The position numbers and the translations under genes were made by a program. Below are positions 16,046 to 25,576 of a DNA stretch of 59,432 nt, piece after piece (the stretch's first letter is position 1; the number at the start of each line of letters is the position of its first letter). Under the pieces are notes generated by a model. It did not search any database. It worked only from the letters and a program-made list of their open reading frames with translations, and had not been told where the DNA came from. The DNA is taken from the NCBI GenBank assembly GCA_900313235.1, contig OMQN01000008.1, positions 1 through 59,432 on the forward strand, given 5' to 3'. The stretch is from an uncultured Prevotellaceae bacterium (lineage in GTDB: Bacteria; Bacteroidota; Bacteroidia; Bacteroidales; Bacteroidaceae).

Positions 16046-18037
16046 TTATTCGCTCTCTTTCTTGTACTGTATGGCCAGCATGGTGAGGTCGTCGCTCTGC
16101 TCGGCAGCACCGGCAAAGAATCGGACGGCAGCAGCCATACGCTGGACAAAGGGCATGGGCTGGCTTTCTCCATTCTCTAACAGTTCCTTGGCCATCGACA
16201 GGACTTGCTCATCGCCAAATTGCTGATGGTGTACGTTTTCTGCCTCGTTGAGGCCGTCCGTAAACAGGAAGATGGTGGTCTGTGGGACAATGGTCGTTTC
16301 CTGGACGGTGTAATCCCAGTCATCCACCACGCCTATGGGCAGGTTGGCATCGCAAGGCAAGATGCTTACGTCCTTACCTATCAGCAGCGGTGCATCGTGA
16401 CCTGCATTGCAATAGCGCAGCACACCCGTCTGTAGGTCGAGGACGCCCACAAACATGGTGACGAACATATTCATCTCGTTACCCTCACTCATCGAATCGT
16501 TGAGCGCTTTAGCGATGATGTGAGGTTCTGGAACATGGGCAGAGATGTTGCGGAACAGCGAGCGTGCCACAGCCATGAACATAGAGGCGGGCACACCCTT
16601 GCCGCTGACATCGCCAATGCAGAAGAAGAGTTTCTCGTCGCGGATAAAGAAGTCGAAGAGGTCGCCACCCACGGCCTTGGCAGGCGTCACCTGTCCATAG
16701 ATATCCACATCGTTACGTTCCGGATATGGTGGGAAGGTCTTGGGCAACATGGACATCTGGATGGCGTGGGCAATGTTCAGCTCACTCTCGATGGTAGCCT
16801 TCTCGGCAGTTGTCTTCGTCAGTTGCTCCGTATATTGCGATAGCGACTGCTGCATCTTCTGGAAGGAGTCACGCAACAGTTGTATCTCGTCCCGACTATT
16901 CAGTGGCGGCAGTGGTGTGCGGAAGTTGCCCTTTGCTACATCGTCGGCAGACAGTGCCAGCAGTCTGATGGGGAAGGTGGCTTTACGGATTGCATTACGT
17001 CCAGAAACCAACACGACCAGTATGCCAATGACGATAAAGAAGAGCAGGAGTCCTCCAATGACATAGGAAACTATTTCCATGATAACCTTTGGGAACACCA
17101 ATCCTACCGTCCATGTAGTATACTTGATGGGGTGGTAGCTGACATAAGACTCTATCGTTTCTATTTCCAGTTCGACATTGTCTGTATAATCCTCCCTATC
17201 AGCAATCATCCCCTGGCATATAGATTCTGGATCGTTCGTCACATAGTCCTGTAGCTTTTTGTTGATGATGCGCTTTTTGTCAGGATGTGCCAAAAAAGTA
17301 CCAGTAGAGTCAGTGACAAAGTAGTAAATACGGTGATGGTTAACCCACTCCACAGAGTCTTCCTTCCTAGCCGGTTGGAACAGTAACTTGTCACTAAACC
17401 AACTAAGTGAGAGGTCTACTCCTAATACGGCAACGACGCGCTGATGGCGGTCGTGGATAGGTACCAGGTATGACACCAATGCCGTCTTCTTGTCAACACC
17501 ATCAAAGAAGGGACTTCCCCAATAGCAACTGTCTCTGGAGACAGCCTCCCGGAACCATTTCGCCTGAAGATAGTCGTGGTCTTTGTCGCCGATGGTCTTT
17601 GTCTCGATAGTGTCGTTGTCACGGCGTACGGCATAGGGGCAGAACCAGTGGCCTTTCTGTGGATAGTAGTCGGCAATGAAGCTGATACCACAACTGCGGA
17701 TGCGCTTATTTGTACGTACCATGCACTCCATGATGTCATAAAGCTTGTCGGGGTTGTCAAGGTTGTCCTCAATGTAGGGAGCTGTATTGACAGATGCTAC
17801 AGAAACATCCGACGTGATGCGGCGTACCTCTTCATATCGTCCTTTCAGTAGCTTTTGTCCAAACTCTTCAAAGACCACATAGGATGAGCCGAAAATCATC
17901 CAGAAGAGGAGAAACGACGGTATGCCCATGAAGATGAACATGCGCAGCATAATACGGCGTGTCAGCCTCTTGCCAAAGGATTTGGGATAAGGGTTATCGG
18001 ACTTCTTCCAGAATCTTGATAGCAGGTTTTTAAACAT
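16046..18037 (-). CDS. Membrane sensor protein with SpoIIE-type PP2C phosphatase domain (663 aa)
   Basis: One transmembrane segment (about 30-52) leads into a dCache-type sensor domain of about 260 residues (with AVLGVDLSLSWF). A second membrane helix (SYVIGGLLLFFIVIGILVVL, about 320-345), a HAMP region (RLLALSADDVAKGNFR) and a coiled coil follow. The PP2C/SpoIIE domain has GDVSGKGVPASMFMAVA, FVGVLDLQTG, DGLNEAEN and SDDLTMLAIQY. Family knowledge: such RsbU-like phosphatases read an outside ligand and dephosphorylate anti-sigma-factor antagonists. No partner STAS or kinase is nearby. It begins 19 bases after agcS and shares the tail of the dcw transcript, so it may be read with the division genes. 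Confidence 0.85.
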   Translation of the reverse strand: MFKNLLSRFWKKSDNPYPKSFGKRLTRRIMLRMFIFMGIPSFLLFWMIFGSSYVVFEEFGQKLLKGRYEEVRRITSDVSVASVNTAPYIEDNLDNPDKLYDIMECMVRTNKRIRSCGISFIADYYPQKGHWFCPYAVRRDNDTIETKTIGDKDHDYLQAKWFREAVSRDSCYWGSPFFDGVDKKTALVSYLVPIHDRHQRVVAVLGVDLSLSWFSDKLLFQPARKEDSVEWVNHHRIYYFVTDSTGTFLAHPDKKRIINKKLQDYVTNDPESICQGMIADREDYTDNVELEIETIESYVSYHPIKYTTWTVGLVFPKVIMEIVSYVIGGLLLFFIVIGILVVLVSGRNAIRKATFPIRLLALSADDVAKGNFRTPLPPLNSRDEIQLLRDSFQKMQQSLSQYTEQLTKTTAEKATIESELNIAHAIQMSMLPKTFPPYPERNDVDIYGQVTPAKAVGGDLFDFFIRDEKLFFCIGDVSGKGVPASMFMAVARSLFRNISAHVPEPHIIAKALNDSMSEGNEMNMFVTMFVGVLDLQTGVLRYCNAGHDAPLLIGKDVSILPCDANLPIGVVDDWDYTVQETTIVPQTTIFLFTDGLNEAENVHHQQFGDEQVLSMAKELLENGESQPMPFVQRMAAAVRFFAGAAEQSDDLTMLAIQYKKESE

Positions 18038-18056
18038 GGTGTCGTGATGTCTTTGG

Positions 18057-19421
18057 TTAGGTTAAGTCGTCTTCCATCTCCTCGTCCAAGCGGTTGGCCC
18101 ACAGGTATTTCTTTGTCTCACGGGCAGCTACACCACTCAACAGCAGGAGTGCTATCAGGTTAGGAATGGCCATCAGCGCATTCATACAGTCGGCAATGTT
18201 CCAAATGATGTCGAGGTTAATGATGCTGCCAAAGAACAGGGCAACGATATAGAGGATGCGGTAGAAACGGTTGATGCGCTGTCCCTCAATGTAGTTGACG
18301 GCGCTTTCACCATAGTAGCTCCAGCCCAGAATGGTGCTGAAGGCAAAGGTCAGAATGCCAAAGGTCAGCAGTGGTGCACCGACATAGGGAATCTTGGAGA
18401 ATGCGACTTTTGTCAAGGAAGCACCATCGGCATAAGAGATGTCCGGATAGGCAATGATACTGCTAACGAGTACCAGTCCTGTCATGGCACAGATGATGAC
18501 GGTATCCCAGAAGGTTCCTGTGCTGGACACCAACGCCTGGCGCACAGGGTTGCGTGTCTGAGCGGCAGCAGCCACGATTGGTGCAGAACCCATACCACTC
18601 TCATTAGAGAACAGACCACGGGCAATACCGTAGCGTGCCGCCATCATCACCGTGGCACCCACAAAGCCGCCACCGGCAGCAGAGGGATTGAAAGCCGCAT
18701 TGACGATGAGCTGGACAGCGGGCCACACGTAGGCATGGTTGATGCAGAGGATGATGATGCACCCTAAGACATAAAGTACGGCCATGAAGGGCACAAGGAT
18801 GGTGCAAACGCGAGCGATGGCCTTGACACCACCCAAGATGACGGCAGCTGTCAACAGACAAACCACCACTCCGACAATCCACGTAGGGATGCTGAACGTT
18901 TCATGAGCCAGCAAGGCAATGCTGTTGGCCTGTACCGTACAGCCGATGCCAAACGATGCCAACGCAGTAAAGACGGCAAAGAGCACCGCCAGCCATTTCA
19001 TATTCAGACCACGCTCCAAGGCATACATAGGACCTCCATACATCTGTCCGTTTTTCGCCTTGACGCGGTATTTCACGGCCAACAGTCCTTCCGCATACTT
19101 CGTTGACATGCCGAAGATACCTGTCAGCCAGCACCACAATACAGCACCAGGGCCTCCCAGTGCTACGGCAGTGGCCACACCGACAATGTTACCTGTGCCG
19201 ATGGTTGCTGCCAGCGCAGTGGCTAAAGCGCCAAACTGGCTGACATCTCCTTCAGCACCTGGGTCTTTCTTCACCGACAGACGGATGCCTGTCAGCAACT
19301 TTCTTTGTGGAAAGCGTAGCCGGAAGGTCAGAAACACATGGGTTCCTAACAACAAGATTATCATCGGCCACCCCCATAGGAAGTTGCTTAACAGTGAGAA
19401 AAACGCATTGATGGTCTCCAT
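18057..19421 (-). CDS. Alanine/glycine:cation symporter (AGCS family, 454 aa)
   Basis: About 11 membrane helices. Family motifs include GTGNIVGVATAVALGGPGAV near residue 75, then WLTGIFGMSTKYAEGLLAVK. GLFSNESGMGSAPIVAAAA near residue 270 is the AGCS signature. Family knowledge: takes up alanine or glycine with Na+ (AlsT/DagA type) at the inner membrane. It starts 16 bases after the ftsZ stop, so it belongs to the dcw transcript. Inference: it might supply alanine for peptidoglycan, but the link is from position only. Confidence 0.9.
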   Translation of the reverse strand: METINAFFSLLSNFLWGWPMIILLLGTHVFLTFRLRFPQRKLLTGIRLSVKKDPGAEGDVSQFGALATALAATIGTGNIVGVATAVALGGPGAVLWCWLTGIFGMSTKYAEGLLAVKYRVKAKNGQMYGGPMYALERGLNMKWLAVLFAVFTALASFGIGCTVQANSIALLAHETFSIPTWIVGVVVCLLTAAVILGGVKAIARVCTILVPFMAVLYVLGCIIILCINHAYVWPAVQLIVNAAFNPSAAGGGFVGATVMMAARYGIARGLFSNESGMGSAPIVAAAAQTRNPVRQALVSSTGTFWDTVIICAMTGLVLVSSIIAYPDISYADGASLTKVAFSKIPYVGAPLLTFGILTFAFSTILGWSYYGESAVNYIEGQRINRFYRILYIVALFFGSIINLDIIWNIADCMNALMAIPNLIALLLLSGVAARETKKYLWANRLDEEMEDDLT

Positions 19422-19436
19422 GCCGTTACCTTAGTA

Positions 19437-20759
19437 TTATGCAAATTTAATAGTACCCTGGATGACCTCTGACGGAGCCTCAGTCTTTTGCTGGGGGTCT
19501 TCACCACTGGCCTGCTGGTAGATGCTGTCCAGTATCTCACGGGTACGTTTATAGGTCGGCGTCTGTTCAACGGCAGAGATGACATCGTCGTTGTCCAGGT
19601 CCTCGGGGCGGAACAGGAAGATATGCGGACGACGCTTGTAACGCTTGCTGGAGCCGTCGCCACCATAGTAGCGGTTGCGGCGATCCTGGCGCTGTGCCTC
19701 CTTCTCCTGTTCGGCAGCAATGCGTGTTGCCTCCTCTTGGGTGTTATGACGCTGGCGGTGGTTGGTCATACCGTCAACGCGGTCGATGCCAAAGCCTGTG
19801 GCCAGAATGGTAACCTTTACCTTCTTGCCCAACTCAGGGTCAGTGGCCAAACCCCATTTGATTTCGAAGTCGTTGCCGAACTTACCCATGAAGTCATTGA
19901 TGTCGTTCATCTCCTCCATCATCAGTGAGTCCTTGCCATCCTTGTTGCCTGCGAAATTGATGCTCAGCAGAATCTTCTTGGAGTTGAAGACGTCGTTCTC
20001 GTTGAGCAGCGGTGAGTTCAAGGCGTCTTCGATGGCCTTGCGCACACGGCCTTCGCCCTCGCCATAACCTGTAGACATGATGGCTACGCCGCCATCCTTC
20101 AGCACGGTCTTTACATCGTTGAAGTCCAAGTTGATGATGCCGTGAACGGTGATGATTTCTGCGATAGACTTGGCAGCCACTGAGAGCGTGTCGTCAGCCT
20201 TGCCGAATGCATCGAGTACGGTAAGTTCCGGATAGATCTCGCGTAGACGCTCGTTGTTGATAACCAGTAGGGCGTCGACGTGTTTCGACATCTCTTCGAC
20301 ACCGTCCAGCGCCTGGTCAATCTTGCGGTCACCCTCAAAGCGGAAAGGAATGGTGACGATACCTACCGTCAGAATACCCATCTCCTTAGAGACACGGGCT
20401 ACCACTGGAGCAGCGCCTGTTCCGGTACCACCACCCATGCCGGCAGTGATGAAGGCCATGCGGGTGCCGTCGTTGAGCACTTTCTTGATATCTTCAATAC
20501 TCTCTTCTGCAGCGGCACGAGCCTTCTCTGGGCGGTTACCTGCGCCGAGTCCCTCCTTGCCCAGTTGCAAGTGTACGGGTACGGGAGAGTCGTTGAGTGC
20601 CTGGTTGTCGGTATTACAGAGCACGAAAGTTACATCGTGGATGCCTTCACGATACATGTGGTTGACAGCATTGCCGCCGCCGCCACCAACACCAATCACC
20701 TTAATGATGCTGTTTTCCTTTTCGGGTTCTCCGAAGTCGAGCAATATGTTGTTGTCCAT
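19437..20759 (-). CDS. ftsZ: Cell division protein FtsZ
   Basis: Tubulin-like GTPase that forms the division ring. The GTP signature GMGGGTGTGAAPVVA is near residue 110, with IKVIGVGGGGGNAVNHM at the N-terminus. Length (440 aa) exceeds E. coli FtsZ (383) because of a longer C-terminal linker that is Gln/Arg-rich (about 340-395). The C-terminal tail (PSEVIQGTIKFA) does not look like the canonical FtsA-binding tail, although FtsZ and FtsA are here side by side. It is 60 bases downstream of ftsA in the same transcript. Confidence 0.97.
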   Translation of the reverse strand: MDNNILLDFGEPEKENSIIKVIGVGGGGGNAVNHMYREGIHDVTFVLCNTDNQALNDSPVPVHLQLGKEGLGAGNRPEKARAAAEESIEDIKKVLNDGTRMAFITAGMGGGTGTGAAPVVARVSKEMGILTVGIVTIPFRFEGDRKIDQALDGVEEMSKHVDALLVINNERLREIYPELTVLDAFGKADDTLSVAAKSIAEIITVHGIINLDFNDVKTVLKDGGVAIMSTGYGEGEGRVRKAIEDALNSPLLNENDVFNSKKILLSINFAGNKDGKDSLMMEEMNDINDFMGKFGNDFEIKWGLATDPELGKKVKVTILATGFGIDRVDGMTNHRQRHNTQEEATRIAAEQEKEAQRQDRRNRYYGGDGSSKRYKRRPHIFLFRPEDLDNDDVISAVEQTPTYKRTREILDSIYQQASGEDPQQKTEAPSEVIQGTIKFA

Positions 20760-20819
20760 CTTTCTTAAATTTGAAATTAGTAATTAGGAATAAGTAATTA
20801 TGATTACGCTGCTTCCTGT

Positions 20820-22271
20820 TTATTCTTCCTCAGGACCAAGAATGGTCTCACCAAGAGTCTTGAGTTTCTTCCATCCCTTGTTCCAGAAACTGTTCTCCTT
20901 CCGGATGCGCTCTTCTTCACGGGCCATGGCCTCAGCCTCCTCACGGGCAATGCGCTCCTCCTCTTCTTTCTTGAGGCGGGCCTCCTCTTCGGCAAGACGC
21001 TTCTCCTCAGCCGTACGTACCACACCGGCAGGTGTCTCCGTGGCCTGACGGGCACGGCGCTGTTCGGGGGTGTCGGCAGGTGACTGGCGCTGGTTGGCAA
21101 AGAGGTCGCCGTTGGGGTCATACTCATTGCCAGCGCAGTTGATGTCGCCCTTGGCCAACAGTCCCAGCACCGTATTCATCCGTCCGTCACGGGCTGTCAC
21201 CTCGGGAATTTGTGACGTAATGGTCTGCGTGACAAACTTAGCGATGCGTATCTTGTCGATATGTGTATAGTTCTGGAAGGCCTTTTCGATATCCTTCATG
21301 TTTGAGCCACCACCCGTCAAGATGATGCCTCCCAGCAATTTGTCGCAGTATTCCTCAGGGACCTGGCACCACACATTGGCGATGATTTCCTCCAGACGGC
21401 CCTCGACAATCTCAATGAACTTACGTGTCTCTACCTGGCGATCCTGGTCGATAGAGTACTTCATGTTATTGTCAATGTCGTTGTTCTCGGTATAGGCAGT
21501 GCCGTATTTAATCATCATGTGCTCTGCCACACGGTCTTCCATCTGCAACGAGGCAATGTCTTTGACAATGTTGTTGAAGCCAAGGGGAATAACTGCCAGA
21601 TGGCGCAGGATGTTCTTTGAATAGACACAGACGGTGGTAGTCTCTGCGCCCAGGTCGACAAGTGCACATCCTGAACGGCGCTCGGTCTCTGTCAGCACGC
21701 TGTCAGCAAGTGCGAGTGGAGAGAGATACATCTCTGCTACGTTGATCCCTGCATTCTCAAAACACTTGTTGAGGTTCTTGTAGAAGGTCTTACGCTGCAG
21801 GATGTTCAAGAAGTTTCCTTCGATGTGCGTACACTGGATACCGACAGGGTCAAGCTGATACTGGGAGTCAACCTTGTATTCCTGTACAGCAGCATCGAGA
21901 ATTTCCTGGTCAGGATAGTTTATATTGCGGTTGGCATCCATCAGTTCGATGACCATATCTTGCGTAACAACGGAATCGCTGGGAATATCCTTGGCAATGA
22001 CGTTGTGAATAGAGCGGATAGACTGACCAGCCACACCTACATATACTTGTGTGATGGTTGTCTTCAATTGCTTCTCCAGGCGACTGACAATGTTTGTCAG
22101 ACTCTGGGCAGTCTTGTCGATGTTGTAAACCACACCCTTACGGATAAATGACGAAGAATCTTCCTTGACACATGCCAGCACCTGAATGCTGCCGTCGAGG
22201 TTCTTCTTACCCGCGATACCGGTCATCTTGGATGATCCCAGTTCGATAGCTACGATAAATTCCTTTGGCAT
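20820..22271 (-). CDS. ftsA: Cell division protein FtsA
   Basis: Actin-like ATPase that tethers FtsZ to the membrane. It starts with FIVAIELGSSKMTGIAGKKN (phosphate 1 loop); the inserted SHS2 domain begins around 85. The adenosine motif is GGIILTGGGSNMKDI near residue 317. Length 483 aa is longer than E. coli FtsA (420). The extra part is a highly charged segment (about 405-460, alternating Arg/Glu/Ala, likely a single long helix), followed by an amphipathic end (FWNKGWKKLKTLGETILG), the expected membrane-targeting helix. In the dcw order it lies between ftsQ and ftsZ. Confidence 0.96.
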   Translation of the reverse strand: MPKEFIVAIELGSSKMTGIAGKKNLDGSIQVLACVKEDSSSFIRKGVVYNIDKTAQSLTNIVSRLEKQLKTTITQVYVGVAGQSIRSIHNVIAKDIPSDSVVTQDMVIELMDANRNINYPDQEILDAAVQEYKVDSQYQLDPVGIQCTHIEGNFLNILQRKTFYKNLNKCFENAGINVAEMYLSPLALADSVLTETERRSGCALVDLGAETTTVCVYSKNILRHLAVIPLGFNNIVKDIASLQMEDRVAEHMMIKYGTAYTENNDIDNNMKYSIDQDRQVETRKFIEIVEGRLEEIIANVWCQVPEEYCDKLLGGIILTGGGSNMKDIEKAFQNYTHIDKIRIAKFVTQTITSQIPEVTARDGRMNTVLGLLAKGDINCAGNEYDPNGDLFANQRQSPADTPEQRRARQATETPAGVVRTAEEKRLAEEEARLKKEEEERIAREEAEAMAREEERIRKENSFWNKGWKKLKTLGETILGPEEE

Positions 22272-22290
22272 CTCTTACATATTTTAATTC

Positions 22291-23034
22291 TTATCTTTTC
22301 TTGCAAATAATCTGATTGTCGAACTCGACATTGATATAGGAGTACTTGTTCCAGCCAGCCTTTGAAAGACCGTACCTATAGAACTTCTCCAGGCGCGACA
22401 GTTTCCGTTCCAGGTTGGTCGGACTGCCCAGATAGACGATGTGGTCGCCTACGCGGGGCACCATTTCTATCGTGCCGTCGGCCAACACGTTGAGCTGCTC
22501 AATCTGGGATCCCCACAGCGGCGTGTTCAGCAGATAGCAGCCGATGTTCTTCAGCACCTTTTGGGCATATTTCTGTTGGATGGCACCTGTTGCTACCACC
22601 AGGTTGCTGGCAAAATGCGTGTTCGGCATGATGTTGCCATGTTCGTCGACATAGTAGTCGTCACCATTGTCCGCCATGACACGAATGACGGGCAGGCGCT
22701 GGTCAATCTTGATGTTGACAAGGCCCGTCTGCGTCTTGTAACACTGGACATCCTTGACGAAAGGATTCTTCTGCAGCTGTTCTTCGATGTTGCGGACGTT
22801 CACATGGCTCATCTGGTCACCGATGGGATAGCATCTGGAGCGCTGGAGTAGGGTCTTGATTTCTTCTTGGTTAAGAAAACCCTTTACGGAACCATCCTCT
22901 ACCTGGATGTTCACCTCACGGCACACATTGTCCGACTCATCAGGGCTATTGAAAGCCGTGACGGCCAGTACCAGGTAGACTGCCAGTGCGATGTCGGCCA
23001 GTACGAGAGCTGTAGTCTTCCAGTTAATCGTCAC
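22291..23034 (-). CDS. ftsQ: Cell division protein FtsQ
   Basis: One membrane segment near the N-terminus (TTALVLADIALAVYLVLAV, residues 7-25), then a POTRA domain (about 40-110) and the FtsQ beta-domain. Family knowledge: it joins early and late division proteins in the periplasm. Starts inside the murC stop (ATGA overlap, 23031-23034), so it is translationally coupled to murC. Sequence is divergent, as usual for FtsQ in Bacteroidota, but gene order makes the call firm. Confidence 0.9.
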   Translation of the reverse strand: MTINWKTTALVLADIALAVYLVLAVTAFNSPDESDNVCREVNIQVEDGSVKGFLNQEEIKTLLQRSRCYPIGDQMSHVNVRNIEEQLQKNPFVKDVQCYKTQTGLVNIKIDQRLPVIRVMADNGDDYYVDEHGNIMPNTHFASNLVVATGAIQQKYAQKVLKNIGCYLLNTPLWGSQIEQLNVLADGTIEMVPRVGDHIVYLGSPTNLERKLSRLEKFYRYGLSKAGWNKYSYINVEFDNQIICKKR

Positions 23035-24413
23035 AATGAATATTTTTCTTTAAGTACTCTTGTTATCTCAGGAACCTGATTGTCGAGGTCACCAGCTCCT
23101 AAGACGATGAGCACATCGACATCATGCGTTTTAATGAAGGGGATGACCTGGTCCTTTTGGATCATCTGTTTTTCGATGCCAGGACGCAGGTTGTCGTAGA
23201 TGAGTCCTGAAGTGACACCCTCAATGGGTTGCTCACGAGCAGGATATATCTCGGTGAGGATAACCTCATCGAGCAGACTCAGCGCATCAGCGAAGTCGTG
23301 GTAGAAGTCGCGCGTACGGGTATACAGATGAGGCTGGAAGATGGCCGTAATCTTACGGTTCTTATACAGTTCACGAATGCTGCGCGCACTCTGCAGAATC
23401 TCCTTCGGATGGTGGGCATAGTCGCTCAGGAACACCAGTTTGTCGGTCTTGATCTTGAAGTCGAAACGACGCTCCACCCCGCTATAGGTCATCAGACCGA
23501 TGCGCAGCTCCTCAGCAGTACATCCTGCCAGCTGTGCCATCGCCATTGCTGCGATACCGTTCTCGATATTGATGGGTACGGGCTGTCCCAGTTCGATATT
23601 CTTTACCGATTCGATGGGTGAGATGAAGTCGAAGGTGATTTCGCCATTCTCAATGCGGATGTTCTCTGCATGGAAGTCGCCTTCTGTTAGCGCATAGTCG
23701 TAGCGGCGCACACCAGCAGGCAGATTCTCCTTCATCTCCAGACCGCGGTGGATGATGAGTGCTCCCTGGGGTTGAATCAGTTCCGTATAATGACGGAAAC
23801 TCTCCAGATAAGCCTCTTTCGTACCATAGATATCCAGATGGTCAGGGTCTGTAGACGTGATCACCGTCATATAAGGGCTTAACCAGTGGAACGAACGATC
23901 GAACTCGTCGGCTTCGATGACAACATAGTCTGAGTCCGAGAGAATGTAGTTTGTGCCATAGTTCTTCGAGATTCCACCGAGGAAGGCGTTACAGTCCAGA
24001 TGGCTCTGGTGCATGATGTGGGCACACATCGTCGACGTTGTCGTCTTACCATGCGTACCAGCCACACACAGTCCTTTGTGCTCGCGGGTCAGCGTGCCCA
24101 GCACCTGTGCACGTTTCTGTATCTCAAAACCGTTCTCACGGAAGTAAACGAGTTCTTTGTGGTCAGCGGGGATGGCAGGGGTATAGATGACCAAACAGCT
24201 ATCCTTCTTACGGCAGGTATGAGGAATCTCATCGACATTCTCTTCATAGTGGATGAGCATACCTTCCTTCTCCAATTGGCGCGTCAGAGTGCTGGGAGTC
24301 TTGTCGTAACCGGCAACAACCAGACCACGCTTGATGAAGTAACGGGCGATGGCACTCATACCGATGCCACCGGCACCTACAAAATAAACAGCTTTAATAT
24401 CTTTGATATTCAT
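23031..24413 (-). CDS. murC: UDP-N-acetylmuramate--L-alanine ligase (MurC)
   Basis: Adds the first amino acid of the peptidoglycan stem peptide in the cytoplasm. AVYFVGAGGIGMSAIARYF is the N-terminal UDP-binding motif, and the ATP loop is GTHGKTTTSTM near residue 112. Length about 460 aa, as usual. I chose the start at 24413 (MNIKDIKAVY); the frame allows a start seven codons earlier (24434), very close to murG. Overlaps ftsQ by four bases. Confidence 0.96.
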   Translation of the reverse strand: MNIKDIKAVYFVGAGGIGMSAIARYFIKRGLVVAGYDKTPSTLTRQLEKEGMLIHYEENVDEIPHTCRKKDSCLVIYTPAIPADHKELVYFRENGFEIQKRAQVLGTLTREHKGLCVAGTHGKTTTSTMCAHIMHQSHLDCNAFLGGISKNYGTNYILSDSDYVVIEADEFDRSFHWLSPYMTVITSTDPDHLDIYGTKEAYLESFRHYTELIQPQGALIIHRGLEMKENLPAGVRRYDYALTEGDFHAENIRIENGEITFDFISPIESVKNIELGQPVPINIENGIAAMAMAQLAGCTAEELRIGLMTYSGVERRFDFKIKTDKLVFLSDYAHHPKEILQSARSIRELYKNRKITAIFQPHLYTRTRDFYHDFADALSLLDEVILTEIYPAREQPIEGVTSGLIYDNLRPGIEKQMIQKDQVIPFIKTHDVDVLIVLGAGDLDNQVPEITRVLKEKYSL

Positions 24414-24451
24414 TACAGTAGCAGTATTTTTCACTTTTCACATTATCCTTT

Positions 24452-25567
24452 TTACTTCTCCGCCAGTTTGATGACTTCCTTGGCGATGATGTCTGCTGAG
24501 TCTGGCAGTGCCATCTTCAGGATATTCTCGCTAAGACTTTTCAGCTTTGCAGCATCCTGTACGGTGTCGATGGCCATGGGCAACAGCAACTTTTCTGCCT
24601 CGCGGTCTTTGACATAGAGGGCAGCGTCTTTGTGGACCAGTGCCAGTGCATTCTTCGTTTGGTGATCTTCGGCCACATTGGGTGAAGGAACGAGAATAAC
24701 TGGAACTCCCAACAGGCAAAACTCACTGATGCTGCCTGCTCCGGCACGACTGATGACCAGGTCGGCAGCCTTATAGGCAGCACCCATGTCACTGATGAAG
24801 TCGGTGACTACCAGGTTGTCGGGCTTGCCGTCCTTCAGACGTTCGGCAATCTCGGCACTATAGTACTTGCCTGTCTGCCAGATGAACTGTACATCTGCAT
24901 GCTGGCGAACGAGGTCGAGGTGCTGCAACACACTCTCATTGATAGTACGGGCACCCAACGAGCCACCCACCAAAAGAATGGTCTTCTTGTCGGGGTCGAG
25001 ACCAAAGGTCTTGACAGCCTCTTCACGCGTCAGAGTTGTATCGAGCAACTGCTGGCGGACAGGATTTCCTGTGAGCATCAGCTTCTCAGCGGGGAAGAAT
25101 CGTTCCATACCCTCATATGCCACACATATCTTGGAAGCCTTCTTGGCAAGGGTCTTGTTGGCCAGTCCTGCATAGCTGTTCTGCTCTTGCAGCAGGGTAG
25201 GAATGCCCAGTGCATTGGCGGCACCCAGGGCAGCACTGCTGGCATAGCCTCCTACACCGACAGCCACCTGCGGATCAAACTGGCGAAGCAGTTTCTTGGC
25301 CATGTGCTTACTGCGCAGATAGTCTATCGCCACCCCGATATTGCCCAACTTCCATAACGGGCGGAGAAAACCACGGATGGGCAGACCTTCGATGTCGTAG
25401 CCGGCAGCAGGCACACGCTGCATTTCCATACGACCCTGTGCACCTACAAACAGAATCTTGGCATCAGGGCGCAAAGCCTTGATGGCATTGGCAATAGACA
25501 CGGCAGGGAAGATGTGACCTCCTGTGCCGCCACCACTGATAATGACTCTTAACTCCTTTTCTTTCAT
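24452..25567 (-). CDS. murG: UDP-GlcNAc:undecaprenyl-PP-MurNAc-pentapeptide GlcNAc transferase (MurG)
   Basis: Makes lipid II from lipid I at the inner face of the membrane. N-terminal GGGTGGHIFPAVSIA (donor-fold motif); LVGGSLGARTINESV and the donor-binding end SRAGAGSISEFCLLGVPVILV. Length 371 aa, as usual. It begins 9 bases after ftsW. Confidence 0.97.
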   Translation of the reverse strand: MKEKELRVIISGGGTGGHIFPAVSIANAIKALRPDAKILFVGAQGRMEMQRVPAAGYDIEGLPIRGFLRPLWKLGNIGVAIDYLRSKHMAKKLLRQFDPQVAVGVGGYASSAALGAANALGIPTLLQEQNSYAGLANKTLAKKASKICVAYEGMERFFPAEKLMLTGNPVRQQLLDTTLTREEAVKTFGLDPDKKTILLVGGSLGARTINESVLQHLDLVRQHADVQFIWQTGKYYSAEIAERLKDGKPDNLVVTDFISDMGAAYKAADLVISRAGAGSISEFCLLGVPVILVPSPNVAEDHQTKNALALVHKDAALYVKDREAEKLLLPMAIDTVQDAAKLKSLSENILKMALPDSADIIAKEVIKLAEK

Positions 25568-25576
25568 ATGCTTTTT

